From assembly GCA_037200445.1 (NCBI GenBank), contig JBBCGH010000001.1, positions 992,001 to 1,056,000 on the forward strand: DNA of 64,000 nucleotides. Reading direction: 5' to 3'. Position 1 is the stretch's first letter; each line of letters starts with the position of its first letter. The notes under the pieces are model-generated. The model worked only from the letters and a program-made list of their open reading frames with translations. It was not told the origin of the DNA and ran no database searches. Positions 44,104 through 54,459 of this stretch are shown one piece after another. This stretch comes from Alphaproteobacteria bacterium. GTDB lineage: Bacteria > Pseudomonadota > Alphaproteobacteria > Rhizobiales > Xanthobacteraceae. The translations under genes and the position numbers were made by a program.

Positions 44104-45293
44104 ATGCGGTCTCACCTGCTCGTCCTCGCCTGCGCCCTGCTTCTGCTGCCCGCACAAGCCTTGGGCGGGCCCAAGGAGAAGGTCGCGGCGCTCGCTCCGT
44201 CGGGGGTGGTGCTTGTGATGGACGAACAGGGCAATGAGCTGATCGCTCAGAACGCCGACAAGCCCTTCGTCCCTGCCTCCGTCGCCAAGATCGTGACCGC
44301 ATGGCTGGCGATGGAGGTCCTGGGCAGTGACTACCGCTTCGAGACCCGCTTCTACCTCGACGCCAAGCGCGTGCTCACCATTCGCGGTGGCGGCGATCCG
44401 TTTCTGGTCTCCGAAGAACTGGCGGAACTCGCGCCGGCGCTGGTCGCGGCAATCGGCAGAGAGCCGCTGACCGGTATCGTGCTCGACGCGAGCTACTATC
44501 CTTCCGACATCCGGATCCCGGGCATCGAGGACACCGGGGAGGCCTATGACGCGCTCAACTCCGCGCTCGCGGTGAACTTCAACACCATCAACGCCGTGCG
44601 CAAGGGCAAGGCGGTCGCCTCCGCCGAGCCGCAGACCCCGATCACGCCGCTCGCGATCAGCCAGTTTCGCGCGCGAGGCCCCCAGGGCCGTGGCCGCATC
44701 AGCCTGACCCAGCAGCCCCGCGGTCGGCCTGCAATATGCCGGCGAACTGATCGCCGCATTCATCGAGCGGGCCGGCGGCAGCCTCAAAGGCAAGATCTCG
44801 ACCGGAGCCGTCCCGAAGGGCCTCGAGCCGGTCTACGTTCACCGCCAGTCGCGCACGCTTTCGAGATCCTCGCTGAGTTGCTCGTCGGCTCGAACAACTA
44901 CGTCGCCAACCAGGTCTTCCTGGAGGTCGGCGGGCATCGCCTCCGGCGGGCCGGTGAGCCTCGCGAAATCGCTCAAGGTTGCAAACGAGATGCTTGCCAA
45001 GAACGGCCTCGCCGAGGCGATCCATCTGGAGGAAGGCTCGGGCATCAGCCGCGGCAACCGCTTCACGGCGCGCGGCCTTGCCGAGGTGCTGCGCCTGTTC
45101 GAGCCCAACGGCCAATCTGCTCCGGCGCGGCGAGGGCGCCCGCTTCAAGACCGGCACGTTTTCGGGCGTCCGCACGCTCGCGGGCTTTGCCGACACCGCC
45201 ACGCACGGGCGCGTGCGCTTCGTGATCGCACTCACGAGCAACGACAGCGCAATGCGCTTCCGGCTGCTCAAGGCCATCCAGGCGGAGCTTTAG
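44104..45293 (+). pseudogene. dacB: D-alanyl-D-alanine carboxypeptidase/endopeptidase (PBP4/DacB type), frameshifted
   Basis: ATG 44104 begins a signal peptide (RSHLLVLACALLLLPAQALG). The serine motif SVAK (PFVPASVAKIVTAWLA) is near residue 58, SNN (VGSNNYVANQVF) is the second motif and KTGTFSGVRTLAGF the third. Extra C near 44717, lost G near 44870, extra C near 44937 and extra G near 45111 break the frame. Peptidase S13 enzymes trim peptidoglycan cross-links in the periplasm. The protein looks shorter than typical DacB (about 395 residues), lacking most of the inserted domain II. Confidence 0.8.
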
Positions 45294-45330
45294 CCGGGTG
45301 GCGGGCCGTGTCGCCAACGAAAGGACCGCC

Positions 45331-46770
45331 GTGACCACAACACTGATCAGACAAGCCGGCTGGGCGATTGCCTGGGACGCGGGCGAAAAGCGCCACGTCT
45401 ACCGCAAGGGGATCGATGTGGCGTTCGGGCCTGCCGGTATCAGCCACGTCGGACCGGATTTCCGCGGGACCGCCGACGTCACGATCGACGGCCGCGGCCC
45501 TCATGGTGATGCCCGGCCTCGTCAACGTGCACCTCGCATCTCGGCCATGAGCCGGTCTATCGCGGCATCCGCGAGGAGCACGGCGTGCCGAACATGAACA
45601 TGACCAGCCTCTACGAGCGCAGCCAGGCGTTCGACGTGTCCGACCCCGCGCTGCGCCGCGCCGCGCTCGAAGTCGCGCTCTGCGAGGTCTTGAAATCCGG
45701 TGTCACCACGGTGTGCGACATTTCGCCGATCTACGACGGCTGGGCCGACATCGTCGGCAAGAGCGGCGTTCGCGGCTTCCTCGCGCCCGGCTTTGCTGAC
45801 GCGCGCTGGAAGCTCTCCGACGACCACTCGCTCGGGTTCGACTGGGACGAGGCGCGCGGCCGCAAGGGGCTCGAGGCGGCGCTCTCGTTCATCGATGCGC
45901 TGCCGAAGCATCCTTCAGGGATGCTCTCCGGCATCGTCTCGCCGATGCAGATCGAGAACTGCACCGACACGCTGCTGCGCGACAGCTTCGACGCCGCGCG
46001 CGAACGGCGCGTGCCCTTCACGCTGCATGCCGCGCAGGGCGTGCTCGAACACGTCGAGATGGTGCGGCGTCACGGCACGACCTCGATCCGGCACGCCGCC
46101 GACATCGGCATCCTCTCGCCCACGACCGTCATCGGCCACGCGATCCTGCCCGATACGCACTCCTGGATCCGCTGGCACACCAAGGACGATATCCGCCTGC
46201 TCGGCGAGGCCGGATGCTCGGTCGCGCACTGCCCGACGCCGTTCGCGCGCTACGGCATCATCCTGGAGAGCTTCGGCGACTACGTTGCGGCCGGCGTGAA
46301 CATGGCGATGGGCACCGACACCACGCCGCACAACATGCTCGAGGAAATCCGCAAGGCCGGCACCTTCGCGCGCATCGCCTCGCGCCACATCAACAACGTG
46401 TCGAGCGGCATGCTGCTCTCCGCCGCGACCGTCGCCGGCGCCAAGGCGCTGATGCGCGACGATATCGGCAAGCTTGCAGTCGGCGCGCAAGCCGACATCG
46501 TGCTGGTCGACGTGACCCATCCCGACATGATGCCGGCGCGCGACCCGCTCCGCTCGCTCATCTTCCATGCGGCCGACCGCGCCGTGAAGGATGTCTACGT
46601 GGCGGGGCGCAAGGTGGTGGCGGACGGGCAGGTGACGACGCTCGATCATGCGGGCGCCTGCGCGAGCCTCGCCGAGGCGCAGGACAAGATGATGGCGCTC
46701 ACCCCCGCAGCGCGATTACCTGAAGCGGACCGCGGACCAGATCGCGCCGTTGAGCCTGCCGCTGGGGTGA
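45331..46770 (+). pseudogene. Amidohydrolase, cytosine-deaminase/TRZ-ATZ-like, frameshifted (three indels)
   Basis: GTG 45331 follows AAGGACCGCC. The N-terminal strand part HVYRKGIDVAFGPAGISHVG leads to the metal motif, which is hidden by extra C bases near 45498 and 45533; restored it reads PGLVNVHSHLGHEPVYRG. VPFTLHAAQGVLEHVEMVRR, TVIGHAILPDTHSW and VNMAMGTDTTPHNMLEEIRK give the other metal ligands. Another extra C near 46704 alters the last residues; the restored stop is 46768-46770. Such enzymes deaminate or dechlorinate heterocycles. Confidence 0.8.
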
Positions 46771-46831
46771 ACCTTCCGGGTGCCGGCTGCGACCAATCAC
46801 CGCGCGCGCCTTCGCGCGACCGGAGACGCGC

Positions 46832-47104
46832 GTGGTCAAGCTTGCCATCCTGGCGCTGGTGTTGATCGTCGGCGGGGCCATCATTGGACTGACCACCGAT
46901 CACAATCCCGTGCTGCTCATCATTGCGGGCTTCGTCTGCGGTTTCATCGCGGCTTTCCGCGAGATCGAGAGCATGCCGATGAAGACCGCCGCCGAGGACG
47001 GCCCGGCCTCTGCGGGCGCTGTCGGGGACGCGCTCGCCAATCAGCGCTTTGGCCAGACGCCGAGCCACGGTCTCGGCATTGCCGACGTCGGAGGCGCGCC
47101 ATGA
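46832..47104 (+). CDS. Small membrane protein of unknown function
   Basis: A 90-residue frame from GTG 46832, preceded by GGAGACGCGC. Two helices are likely (LAILALVLIVGGAIIG and VLLIIAGFVCGFIAAF), followed by a soluble tail. No family recognised. Its TGA overlaps the ATG of the next small gene (ATGA), so the two are coupled. It is one of the few frames in this region with no indel. Confidence 0.5.
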   Translation: MVKLAILALVLIVGGAIIGLTTDHNPVLLIIAGFVCGFIAAFREIESMPMKTAAEDGPASAGAVGDALANQRFGQTPSHGLGIADVGGAP

Positions 47105-47352
47105 AGCTCCTGATCACCGGGCTGGTGCTGCTCGCAGGCGCCGCTGGGGTGGCTCTCGTCACCTATTTCAATCCCGCGACGCTGTTCATCGGCGGCGGGG
47201 TCTGCACGTTCCTCGGGGTGATCGATCTCATCCGGGGCCCCCGCACAGGCGTTGCGGTGTCGGACGGTGATATCAACGACCAGAAGCACCTCGCGAGCCT
47301 GCAAGTCTACGGCTCGGCCGACCGCAGCGCCCGATTCATCGACGGGCAGTGA
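47101..47352 (+). CDS. Small membrane protein of unknown function
   Basis: An 83-residue frame starting at ATG 47101 inside the stop of the preceding gene. Hydrophobic segments KLLITGLVLLAGAAGVALV and ATLFIGGGVCTFLGVIDLI suggest two helices. The soluble C-terminus is short. It may form a pair with the product of 46832-47104. The last 17 bases overlap the convergent monooxygenase-like gene. Confidence 0.5.
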   Translation: MKLLITGLVLLAGAAGVALVTYFNPATLFIGGGVCTFLGVIDLIRGPRTGVAVSDGDINDQKHLASLQVYGSADRSARFIDGQ

Positions 47353-47656
47353 TCACGCCCGGCTTGAGCACGTGGATCACGCGGCTCGCCAGCAGGTCCT
47401 TGGTCTTCGCGCCGTAGGCCTTCATGTGTGGCGCGGCGGCGTGCGCCTTGAGGTGATCCTCGCTCTCCCACTTCTCGATCACCACGAAGGAGTCCGGCCC
47501 GTAAGCGGCCGTACCCATGTTCTCCACATCGACCGTGGCGCCGTATTCGATGCAGCCGGCCTCGGCGTGCACGGCCGGCACATTCGCCTGGAAATGCTCC
47601 AGCACGGCGGCGCGCTGGCCCGGCTTGGCGGTGATGATGGCGACGACGTGGATCAT
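47336..47656 (-). CDS. Antibiotic biosynthesis monooxygenase-like (ABM) domain protein
   Basis: A 106-residue protein starting at ATG 47656 (GGGAGG upstream). MIHVVAIITAKPGQRAAVLE, HAEAGCIEYGATVDVENMG and FVVIEKWESEDHLKAHAAAP fit the dimeric ferredoxin-like ABM family, which includes quinol monooxygenases such as YgiN. These cofactor-free enzymes oxidise quinol-type compounds; other members only bind ligands. It is convergent with the two small membrane genes and divergent from iorA. Confidence 0.85.
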   Translation of the reverse strand: MIHVVAIITAKPGQRAAVLEHFQANVPAVHAEAGCIEYGATVDVENMGTAAYGPDSFVVIEKWESEDHLKAHAAAPHMKAYGAKTKDLLASRVIHVLKPGVITARR

Positions 47657-47765
47657 GGAGCCTCCCTGTTTTCTTGGTTTGAAACCGCACATTACCCCAT
47701 CGGCGGCCCGCTCGCATCCGCGCCGCGCTCTGCTATAACGGACCGCCGAATACGGGATTTTCACG

Positions 47766-49905
47766 ATGGCGGAACGCTCATTCGCGAAGGAAGTCGAGGC
47801 GCTCAAGCTCGGCGACGGCGAGACCTTTCGCGGCGAGGGCATCCTCGCGGGTGACCAAGGCGCTCTTACAGTCCGGCGTCGCCTATGTGGGCGGCTACCA
47901 GGGCGCGCCGGTCTCGCATCTCATCGACGTGCTGGTCGACGCCGAAGACATTATGTCCGAGCTCGGCGTGCACCTGGAAACCTGCACCAATGAGGCCTCC
48001 GCGGCCGCGATGCTCGGCGCCTCGATCAGTTATCCGATGCGCGGCGCCGTCACCTGGAAATCGATCGTCGGCACCAACGTGGCGGCAGACGCGCTCTCGA
48101 ACCTCGCCTCGCCCGGCGTGATGGGCGGGGCGATGATCATCATCGGCGAGGATTACGGCGAGGGCGCGAGCATCATCCAGGAGCGCTCGTATGCGTATGC
48201 GCTGAAATGCTCGATGTGGCTGCTCGATCCGCGGCGGATCTCCCCACCATCGTGCGCATGGTCGAGAAGGGCTTCGAGCTCTCCGAGGCGAGCCACGCAC
48301 CGGTGATGCTCGAGCTGCGCATCCGCGCCTGCCATGTCACCGGCGCGTTCACGGCGAAGAACAACCGCGCCTCGGCGCAGTCCGGCCTTACCCCTGCCGA
48401 GAAGCCCGCGAACTTCGACTACGGGCCGCCTCTCGCATCCGCCGAGCACCTTCCTGCACGAGAAGCTCAAGGTGGAGCAGCGGCTCCCCGCCGCGCAGGC
48501 CTTCGCGCGCGAGCACAAGCTCAACGAATTCTTCGACGGCGACCTGAAAGACATCGGCATCATCGTGCTCGGCGGCCTCTACAACACGGTGTCGCGCGCG
48601 CTGGCGCGGCTCGGCCTCGCCGATGCCTTCGGCAATGCGCGCGTGCCGATCTACTGCCTCAACCTCGCCTATCCGCTGATCCCCGAGGAGGTGAAGCAAT
48701 TCTGCATCGGCAAGAAGCACGTGCTGATCGTCGAGGAGGGCTCGCCCGAATTCGTCGAGCAGGCGATTGCGACCGAGCTGCGCCGTGCCGACATCCAGAC
48801 GCGCATCCATGGCAAGGGCGCGCTGCCCAAGGCCGGCGAGTATTCCGGGGAGGTGATGCTGCGCGGTCTCGCGAATTTCCTCTCTGCGGCCAAGCCCGCC
48901 GGCATCGACACCACGCAAATCTCCGCAACCGCTGACAAGCTGCTCGGCCATAAGCCGGCGGCCGCACAATCGCTCGCCGACCTCCCGCCGCGCCCGCCGA
49001 ATTTCTGCACCGGCTGCCCGGAGCGGCCCGTGTTCGCCGCGCTCAAGCTCACCCAGCGCGAGATCGGCCGCACCCACATCTCGACCGACATCGGCTGCCA
49101 CTCGTTCGCGACCTTCGCGCCGTTCTCGATGGGTAACTCGATCTTGGGCTACGGCATGTCGCTCGCCGCGGCGGCGGCCGTGACGCCCAACGTCAAGTCG
49201 CGGCCGATCTCGGTGATGGGCGACGGCGGCTTCTGGCACAACGGGCTGATCACCGGTGTCGCCAGTAACCTGTTCAACAAGAACGACGGCTTGCTGATCG
49301 TGATGCAGAACGGCTACACGTCCGGCGACCGGGCAGCAATACATGCCGTCGAGCGCGACCAGCCGCCAGGGCACGGCGCCGGGCATGGACATCGAGCAGA
49401 CGCTGCGCTCGTTCGGCGTCAAATGGCTGCGCAAGGTGCGCACCTATCACGTCTCCGAGATGGTGAAGACTCTGAAAGAGGCGATGCGCACGCCGGTCGA
49501 GGGCTGAAAGTCATCATCGCGGACGGTGAATGCCAGCTCGCGCGCCAGCGCCGCGTGCGTGCCGAGGACGCCGTCAAGCTCAAGGCCGGCAAGCGCGTCG
49601 TGCGGACGAAATTCGGTGTCGACGACGAGATCTGCACCGGCGACCATTCGTGCATCCGCCTCTCCGGCTGCCCCTCGCTCACCGTGAAGCCTTCGCCCGA
49701 TCCCTTGCGCACCGACCCGGTTGCGAGCGTGATCGAGAGCTGCGTCGGCTGCGGCCTCTGCGGCGAGGTCGCGCACGCGGCAGTGCTATGCCCGTCGTTC
49801 TATCGCGCCGAGCTGATCCAGAATGCGAGCGCGTGGGACCGCTTCCTGCATCGTATGCGCCGGACGGTGATCGGCTGGCTCGCGCCGCGCGAGGTGGCGG
49901 CGTGA
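47766..49905 (+). pseudogene. iorA: Indolepyruvate ferredoxin oxidoreductase alpha subunit, frameshifted (five indels)
   Basis: From ATG 47766, the PYR-like region reads SGVAYVGGYQGAPVSHLIDV and CTNEASAAAMLGASISYPMR; the thiamine-diphosphate motif is MGDGGFWHNGLITGVASNL, and the 4Fe-4S clusters are CTGDHSCIRLSGCPS and CVGCGLCGEV near the C-terminus. Indels lie near 47853, 48232, 48432, 49335 and 49503. IorAB decarboxylates arylpyruvates to arylacetyl-CoA using ferredoxin; the single-chain layout fits aerobic proteobacterial IorA (about 710 residues). Its partner gene is at 50085. Confidence 0.85.
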
Positions 49906-49928
49906 GACACGAGGCTCTTCCCTTCTTT

Positions 49929-50049
49929 ACCTCTCCCCGCTTGCGGGGAGAGGTCGATCGCGCGCAGCGCGATCGGGTGAGGGGGACCTTCCGTATCGCT
50001 CCCAAGTTGCCCCTCACCCACAACCCTCTCCCCGCATGCGGGGAGAGGG
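49929..50049. repeat. Paired C-run/G-run palindromic repeats between iorA and iorB
   Basis: A hairpin with 12-base arms ACCTCTCCCCGC and GCGGGGAGAGGT (49929-49954), a palindrome CGATCGCGCGCAGCGCGATCG (trimmed: centre at 49965), and a second hairpin CCCTCTCCCCGC-AT-GCGGGGAGAGGG (50024-50049). It fills the gap between iorA and iorB. Confidence 0.75.
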
Positions 50050-50084
50050 AGTTCGCCTGCGCACGCGGCGACGCCGGGCCTCAC

Positions 50085-51595
50085 ATGACCGACACCGCGC
50101 GACCCGTCACGCTGCTGATCGCCGCGCTCGGCGGCGAGGGTGGCGGCGTACTTACCGATTGGATAGTGTCGGCCGCGGAGGCGTCGGGCCTGCCGGTGCA
50201 GTCGACCTCCATTCCCGGGGTGGCGCAACGCACTGGCGCCACCACCTACTACATCGAGATTTTCCCCACTCCACTCGCCCAGCTCGGCGGCAAGCGCCCG
50301 GTGCTCGCGCTCGCACCCGGCGTCGGCGACGTCGACCTGGTGGTGGCGAGCGAACTGCTCGAGGCCGGCCGCGCCATCGCAAACGGCTTTGTCACCGCGG
50401 ACCGCACCTTGCTGATCGCGTCGGTCTCCCGCGTATATCTGACCGTCGAGAAGATGCAGATGGGCGACGGGCGCTACGATTCGGAGCGCCTGCTCAAGGC
50501 CACGGAGCAGAATGCGAAACAGCGAATCCTGTTCGACATGGAGACGGCCGCGAAGCAGGCGGGGGCGATCGTCAACGCCGTGATGCTCGGCGCGATCGGC
50601 GGGCTCGGGCCGGCTGCCGGTGCCGGTCGAAGCCTTCGAGGCAGCGATCAAGCACGATGGCAAGGCGGTCGACGCGAACCTGCGCGGTTTCCGCGCTGGA
50701 TTTGCCGCGGCGCGCGAGCAGTTGCCAGCATCGCTGCCGCGCTCGGGCAAGCGCAGTGCGAAGCCGACGCTCGCTGCGCTCGAGGCGGAGGCCTCTGCGC
50801 TGGCGGAACCCGCGCGCGCAATCGTCATCGAGGGCATCCGCCGCCTCGTCGCTTATCAGAACGCCGACTACGCGCGGCTCTATCTCGATCGTCTGAAACC
50901 GATCACCGAGCCAAGGCTCCTCGCCGAGACCGCGCGCCATCTCGCGGTGCGCATGTCGTTCGAGGACGTGATCCGCGTCGCCGAGGCGAAGATTTCGCCC
51001 GAGCGCTTCCGCCGTATCGAAGGGCGAGATCGGCGCCAAGGATCAGCCCTACGTCATCACGGAATTCCTGAAGCCCGGCATCGAGGAGCTGTGCCAGGTG
51101 CTGCCGCCGCGGCTGGCGCGCGCGATCGTGGCGTACTCGGACAAGCGCGGCTGGCTCGGCAAGGTGTATTTCGGCATGGAGCTGAAGGACCACGAGCATC
51201 TTCGGCTATCTGCGTTTCTGGATGCTGGCGAAGCTCAAGCGCCTCCGCCCGAAGAGCTGGCGTTATGCCGAGGAGCAGTTAGCGATCGAGGCTTGGCTCA
51301 AGCGCGTCGCCGCCGCCGCGAAGCTTTCGCCTGATCTGGCGCTCGAAGTCGCCGAATGCGCGCGCCTGATCAAGGGCTATACGGCGACACCTGGAAGCGC
51401 GGCTCTTCGAATTACGCGCTGATCGAGGCGCGAGTGATCGAGCCGGTGCTGGAAGGCCGCATCGGCGTGCGCGCCGGCATCGACGCGATCGCCTCCGCGC
51501 GCACCGCCGCGCTACTCGATCCGGAAGGCGAGGGGCTCGCGCGAGCACTCGCCGCGATCGAGGCGCAGGTGACCCTGCCGCTGGCGGCGGAGTAG
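50085..51595 (+). pseudogene. iorB: Indolepyruvate oxidoreductase beta subunit, frameshifted (four indels)
   Basis: ATG 50085 starts TDTARPVTLLIAALGGEGGG; the gamma-type domain continues with TSIPGVAQRTGATTYYIEIF and DLVVASELLEAGRAIANGFV. Indels near 50626, 51025, 51197 and 51382 split the remaining 300 residues, which include AREQLPASLPRSGKRSAKPT, LVAYQNADYARLYLDRLKPI and YVITEFLKPGIEELCQVLPP. At about 500 residues it is the extended beta subunit with a large C-terminal domain seen in proteobacteria. It forms the catalytic complex with IorA. Confidence 0.82.
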
Positions 51596-51610
51596 GGAGC
51601 CACACGCTCC

Positions 51611-51699
51611 GGGGTGGGGTGTATCTTGCGCGAGAGCAGTCACCCCACCCCGCCGCTCACTGCGCTCGCGTCGACCCTCCCCCTCCAGGGGAGGGTGGG
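51611..51699. repeat. C-run/G-run palindromic repeat
   Basis: GGGGTGGGGT (51611-51620) pairs with ACCCCACCCC (51642-51651), and ACCCTCCCCCTCC faces GGGGAGGGT (51674-51696). It lies between convergent iorB and the SRPBCC gene, where a terminator is expected. Confidence 0.7.
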
Positions 51700-51722
51700 C
51701 ACCGGGCACCGAGCTTGCGGCG

Positions 51723-52257
51723 CTACTTCCCTTCACTCACCTGCTTCAGCTGCGCCAGCCCGCGCTCGAAATCCGGTCCGACCATCCGCTCCATGCTCAT
51801 CACGAGGCACATCGCCTTGCCGATGAAGTTGTGCGTGCCGGCCATGGTCCAGATCACGTGGTCTGGCCGCCTTGTTCGGAGAACACGAAGTCCGCGTTGC
51901 CGGTGCCCGCGAACGGCCGCGTGAAGTCCGTGCGCGTCGCGATGCGGTCATTCGGTTTGCTCTCCGTGATGGTCATCATGCCGGCGCCGACCTTGTCGTT
52001 GCCGTCCCATGTGAACGAGGCGCCCGGGCCGGATTGCGGCCCCGAGAATGTCACCTTGGCGTTCCGGTCGAGCTTCGCCCAGGGCGACCAGTCGTCCATT
52101 TCTTGAGATCATTCACGTGCGCGAACACGGCCGCTGCCGGCGCTGCGATCACGGTGGTGCGCGTGAGGCGATAGTCGTCGGGCTGGAACCACACCACGGT
52201 GGCGAACGCCGCGGCGAGCAGCACCAGGCCGATGAGAAGCCGTTTCAGGAAGCGCAT
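51723..52257 (-). pseudogene. SRPBCC/polyketide-cyclase family membrane-anchored protein, frameshifted (two indels)
   Basis: ATG 52257 follows GGGAGAAACC. The N-terminal helix RFLKRLLIGLVLLAAAFAT anchors a START-like domain (YRLTRTTVIAAPAAAVFAHV, WSPWAKLDRNAKVTFSGPQ, GASFTWDGNDKVGAGMMTI). Indels near 52102 and 51861 break the frame; the restored end is FERGLAQLKQVSEGK. About 178 residues when joined. These proteins bind hydrophobic ligands; the exact role is unknown. Confidence 0.8.
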
Positions 52258-52408
52258 TGGTTTCTCCCGCAAACGCGACAGCGATGGAAAGCAAGACACG
52301 GATAGGTCGGTCAAGCGGCAGATTGGGCGGCTTGCCCGCCCTACAGGACGATCCTGTGGGATGGAACTCCGCCCCACGCCCCGCGTTATCCAGGTTCGGG
52401 AGCCCTTC

Positions 52409-53532
52409 ATGAACGAACACGTCAAGCGGCCGAGCCGGACCGAACGCAACGAGTTCGGTCTGAAGCTCACCGACCCCGAGCCGCTGCCCGGCATTCCGGC
52501 GGTCTGGCGGTTTGGCGCCATCCTTTCCACGCTGCTGATGGGCTTTCTGGCGCTGATCGCGGCGCTCTATTTCGGCCGCGCCGCGCTGCTGCCGGTAGTC
52601 GCCGCCCTCATCGTCGGCATTACGCTGAGCCCAGCCACCGAGTACGGCGCCCGGCTCGGCATCCCGGTCGCCGTGTCTGCCGTCGGACTGATTGTCGCGC
52701 TGATCGCGGTTATCGGAGCGTTGATCACGTTCTTCGCTACGCCGATCAGTGAATGGATCGCGCGTGCGCCCGAAATCGGCGTCGCGGTGCAGCAGAAGCT
52801 GCGGGTGTTCGATTACCCGCTCTCGGTGCTGCACGACATCAAGGCCGCCGTCATGCCGGGCGGGGCGGGCGGGCAGACCGTATCGGTCGAGTCGAACCCT
52901 GCCGAAATGGTCGGCACCGTCGTCGTCGCCGTCACGCCGGCGATCGGCCAGTTCGTCGTGTTCTTCGGCACGCTGGTCTTCTTTCTCATCACCAACGCAC
53001 AGTTGCGGCGCAAGCTGATCGTCTCGTTCGGCTCGCGCGAGACGCGGCTGCGCATCATGCGCATCTGGAGCGACATCGAGGACAATCTCGCCGAGTATCT
53101 CGGGCTGGTCACGATGATCAATGTCGCGCTCGGCCTGATCACGATGATCGTGCTTTATTTCATCGGCTTCCCCAACCCGGTCACGTTCGGGCTGCTCACC
53201 ATCGGGCTCAACTACGTGCCCTACATCGGGCCCGCGATTGTCGCGCTGGTGCTGCTGTCGGTCGGCCTCGTCGCCATGCCGACGCTCGCGATGGCGGCAC
53301 TTGCGCCCGCGCTGTTCGTCGCGATCGCGACCGTCGAGGGCCACTTCATCACGCCAAGTCTCGTGGCCGCAGGCTGCCGCTGACGCTGCCGTTCCTGGTA
53401 TTCCTCGCGCTGGTGTTCTGGACGTGGCTGTGGGGGCCGGTCGGCGCGTTCCTCGCGGTGCCGTTGCTGATCGTGTCGTTTGTGGTGCTCGGCCATCTGG
53501 TGCCGCGCGAGGAGATGAACTTGCCCGGCTAG
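52409..53532 (+). pseudogene. AI-2E family transporter, one frameshift near the C-terminus
   Basis: ATG 52409 follows GGGAGCCC. The protein has about eight helices; landmarks are FGRAALLPVVAALIVGITLS, ITNAQLRRKLIVSFGSRETR and VTFGLLTIGLNYVPYIGPAI, followed by the conserved EGHFITPSLV. There one G is missing near 53367, after which RRLPLTLPFLVFLALVFWTW and GPVGAFLAVPLLIV continue in another frame to the stop at 53532. The family exports autoinducer-2 or works as an ion/solute exporter; assignment to AI-2 is by family name only. Confidence 0.85.
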
Positions 53533-53610
53533 ACGCGGGAAGCCAGCGATTCACCACGGAACTTTCGCGATGGGGCGGCGTTTTCGCCTCCAGAGACAAA
53601 GGGATTCCTC

Positions 53611-54459
53611 ATGGCCACCGCATCTCCCTCGGCCGCCAGGACGGGCGCGACCAACGGCACGACGACGGCCGATGTCGAACAGCAGCTCGAGACGATTCGA
53701 AACGACATTACGAAATTGACCCAACAGATGAGTGATCTCGTGGATCAGACAAAGGATACCGCAATGGCGCAAGTGAAAACCCAGGTCCGCCGCGCACAGG
53801 ACGCGGCAAGTTCGGCACTTTCGGACGCGCAGGCGAGCGGCAAAGAGGCCGTCGACGCGTTCCGCGATGTCGCCGACACGTTCGGCGATGCGGTCGACGA
53901 TTCGTTGAAGCGCCGGCCTTACGCGACGCTTGCTGTCGCGGCCGGCATCGGCTTCCTGTTCGGCGCGGCCCTGGCGGCGCTGATCCCCGAAGGGGACTCC
54001 ATGTTCGAGAATTTGATTGCTCCGTGGCGGGCGAAATACCGCCTCGCGATCTCCGGCGCCGCCTGCTACGCGATCGCCGGTGTCGCTGGCGCGATTGCGT
54101 TCGCGTTTGGCCTCACCGCGCTGTTCACCTGGCTGTCGCGAGAGTTCGGCTCCATCATCGCGAGCCTGATTGTCGCCGGCGTGTTTCTGGTGATCGCGAT
54201 CATTCCGATCGTGGTCTACGCGGCGAAACAGAAGCAGGAGGAGAAGCGCGTGGCGGAAGCCGCCGCCAAGGCGCGGGCGACGCAATGGATCAGCCCCGCG
54301 ACGCTGTCGCTCGGGCTCCAGGCGGCGCGCATTCTGGGCAAGAACCGCGGCATTGCCGCCGCGGGCGTCGGCGCGCTCATCGCCGGATGGCTGATCAGCC
54401 AGATGCTGCCGGCGGAAGAGAAGACGGACGATGAGGCCGCGACGGAGCCGGCGGAGTAA
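53611..54459 (+). CDS. ElaB/YqjD (DUF883)-like protein joined to a YqjE/holin-like membrane protein
   Basis: Open frame of 282 residues. Residues about 20-125 look like YqjD/ElaB: ADVEQQLETIRNDITKLTQQ coiled coil, then RRPYATLAVAAGIGFLFG as C-terminal anchor. From MFENLIAPWRAKYRLAISG (ATG 54001) it resembles a separate YqjE/holin-X type protein with two helices (YAIAGVAGAIAFAFGLTALF and SLIVAGVFLVIAIIPIVVY). In the next frame, WRR then TGA (53981-53983) ends the first part just before AAGGGGACTCC and ATG 54001. One extra G near 53966 could have fused two genes. YqjD binds ribosomes at the membrane in stationary phase. Confidence 0.7.
   Translation: MATASPSAARTGATNGTTTADVEQQLETIRNDITKLTQQMSDLVDQTKDTAMAQVKTQVRRAQDAASSALSDAQASGKEAVDAFRDVADTFGDAVDDSLKRRPYATLAVAAGIGFLFGAALAALIPEGDSMFENLIAPWRAKYRLAISGAACYAIAGVAGAIAFAFGLTALFTWLSREFGSIIASLIVAGVFLVIAIIPIVVYAAKQKQEEKRVAEAAAKARATQWISPATLSLGLQAARILGKNRGIAAAGVGALIAGWLISQMLPAEEKTDDEAATEPAE

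Noticed and set aside
49929-50049. Rho-independent terminator between iorA and iorB
   Set aside because: Strong hairpins are present but no T-run follows, and iorB needs expression with iorA. I class it as a repeat.
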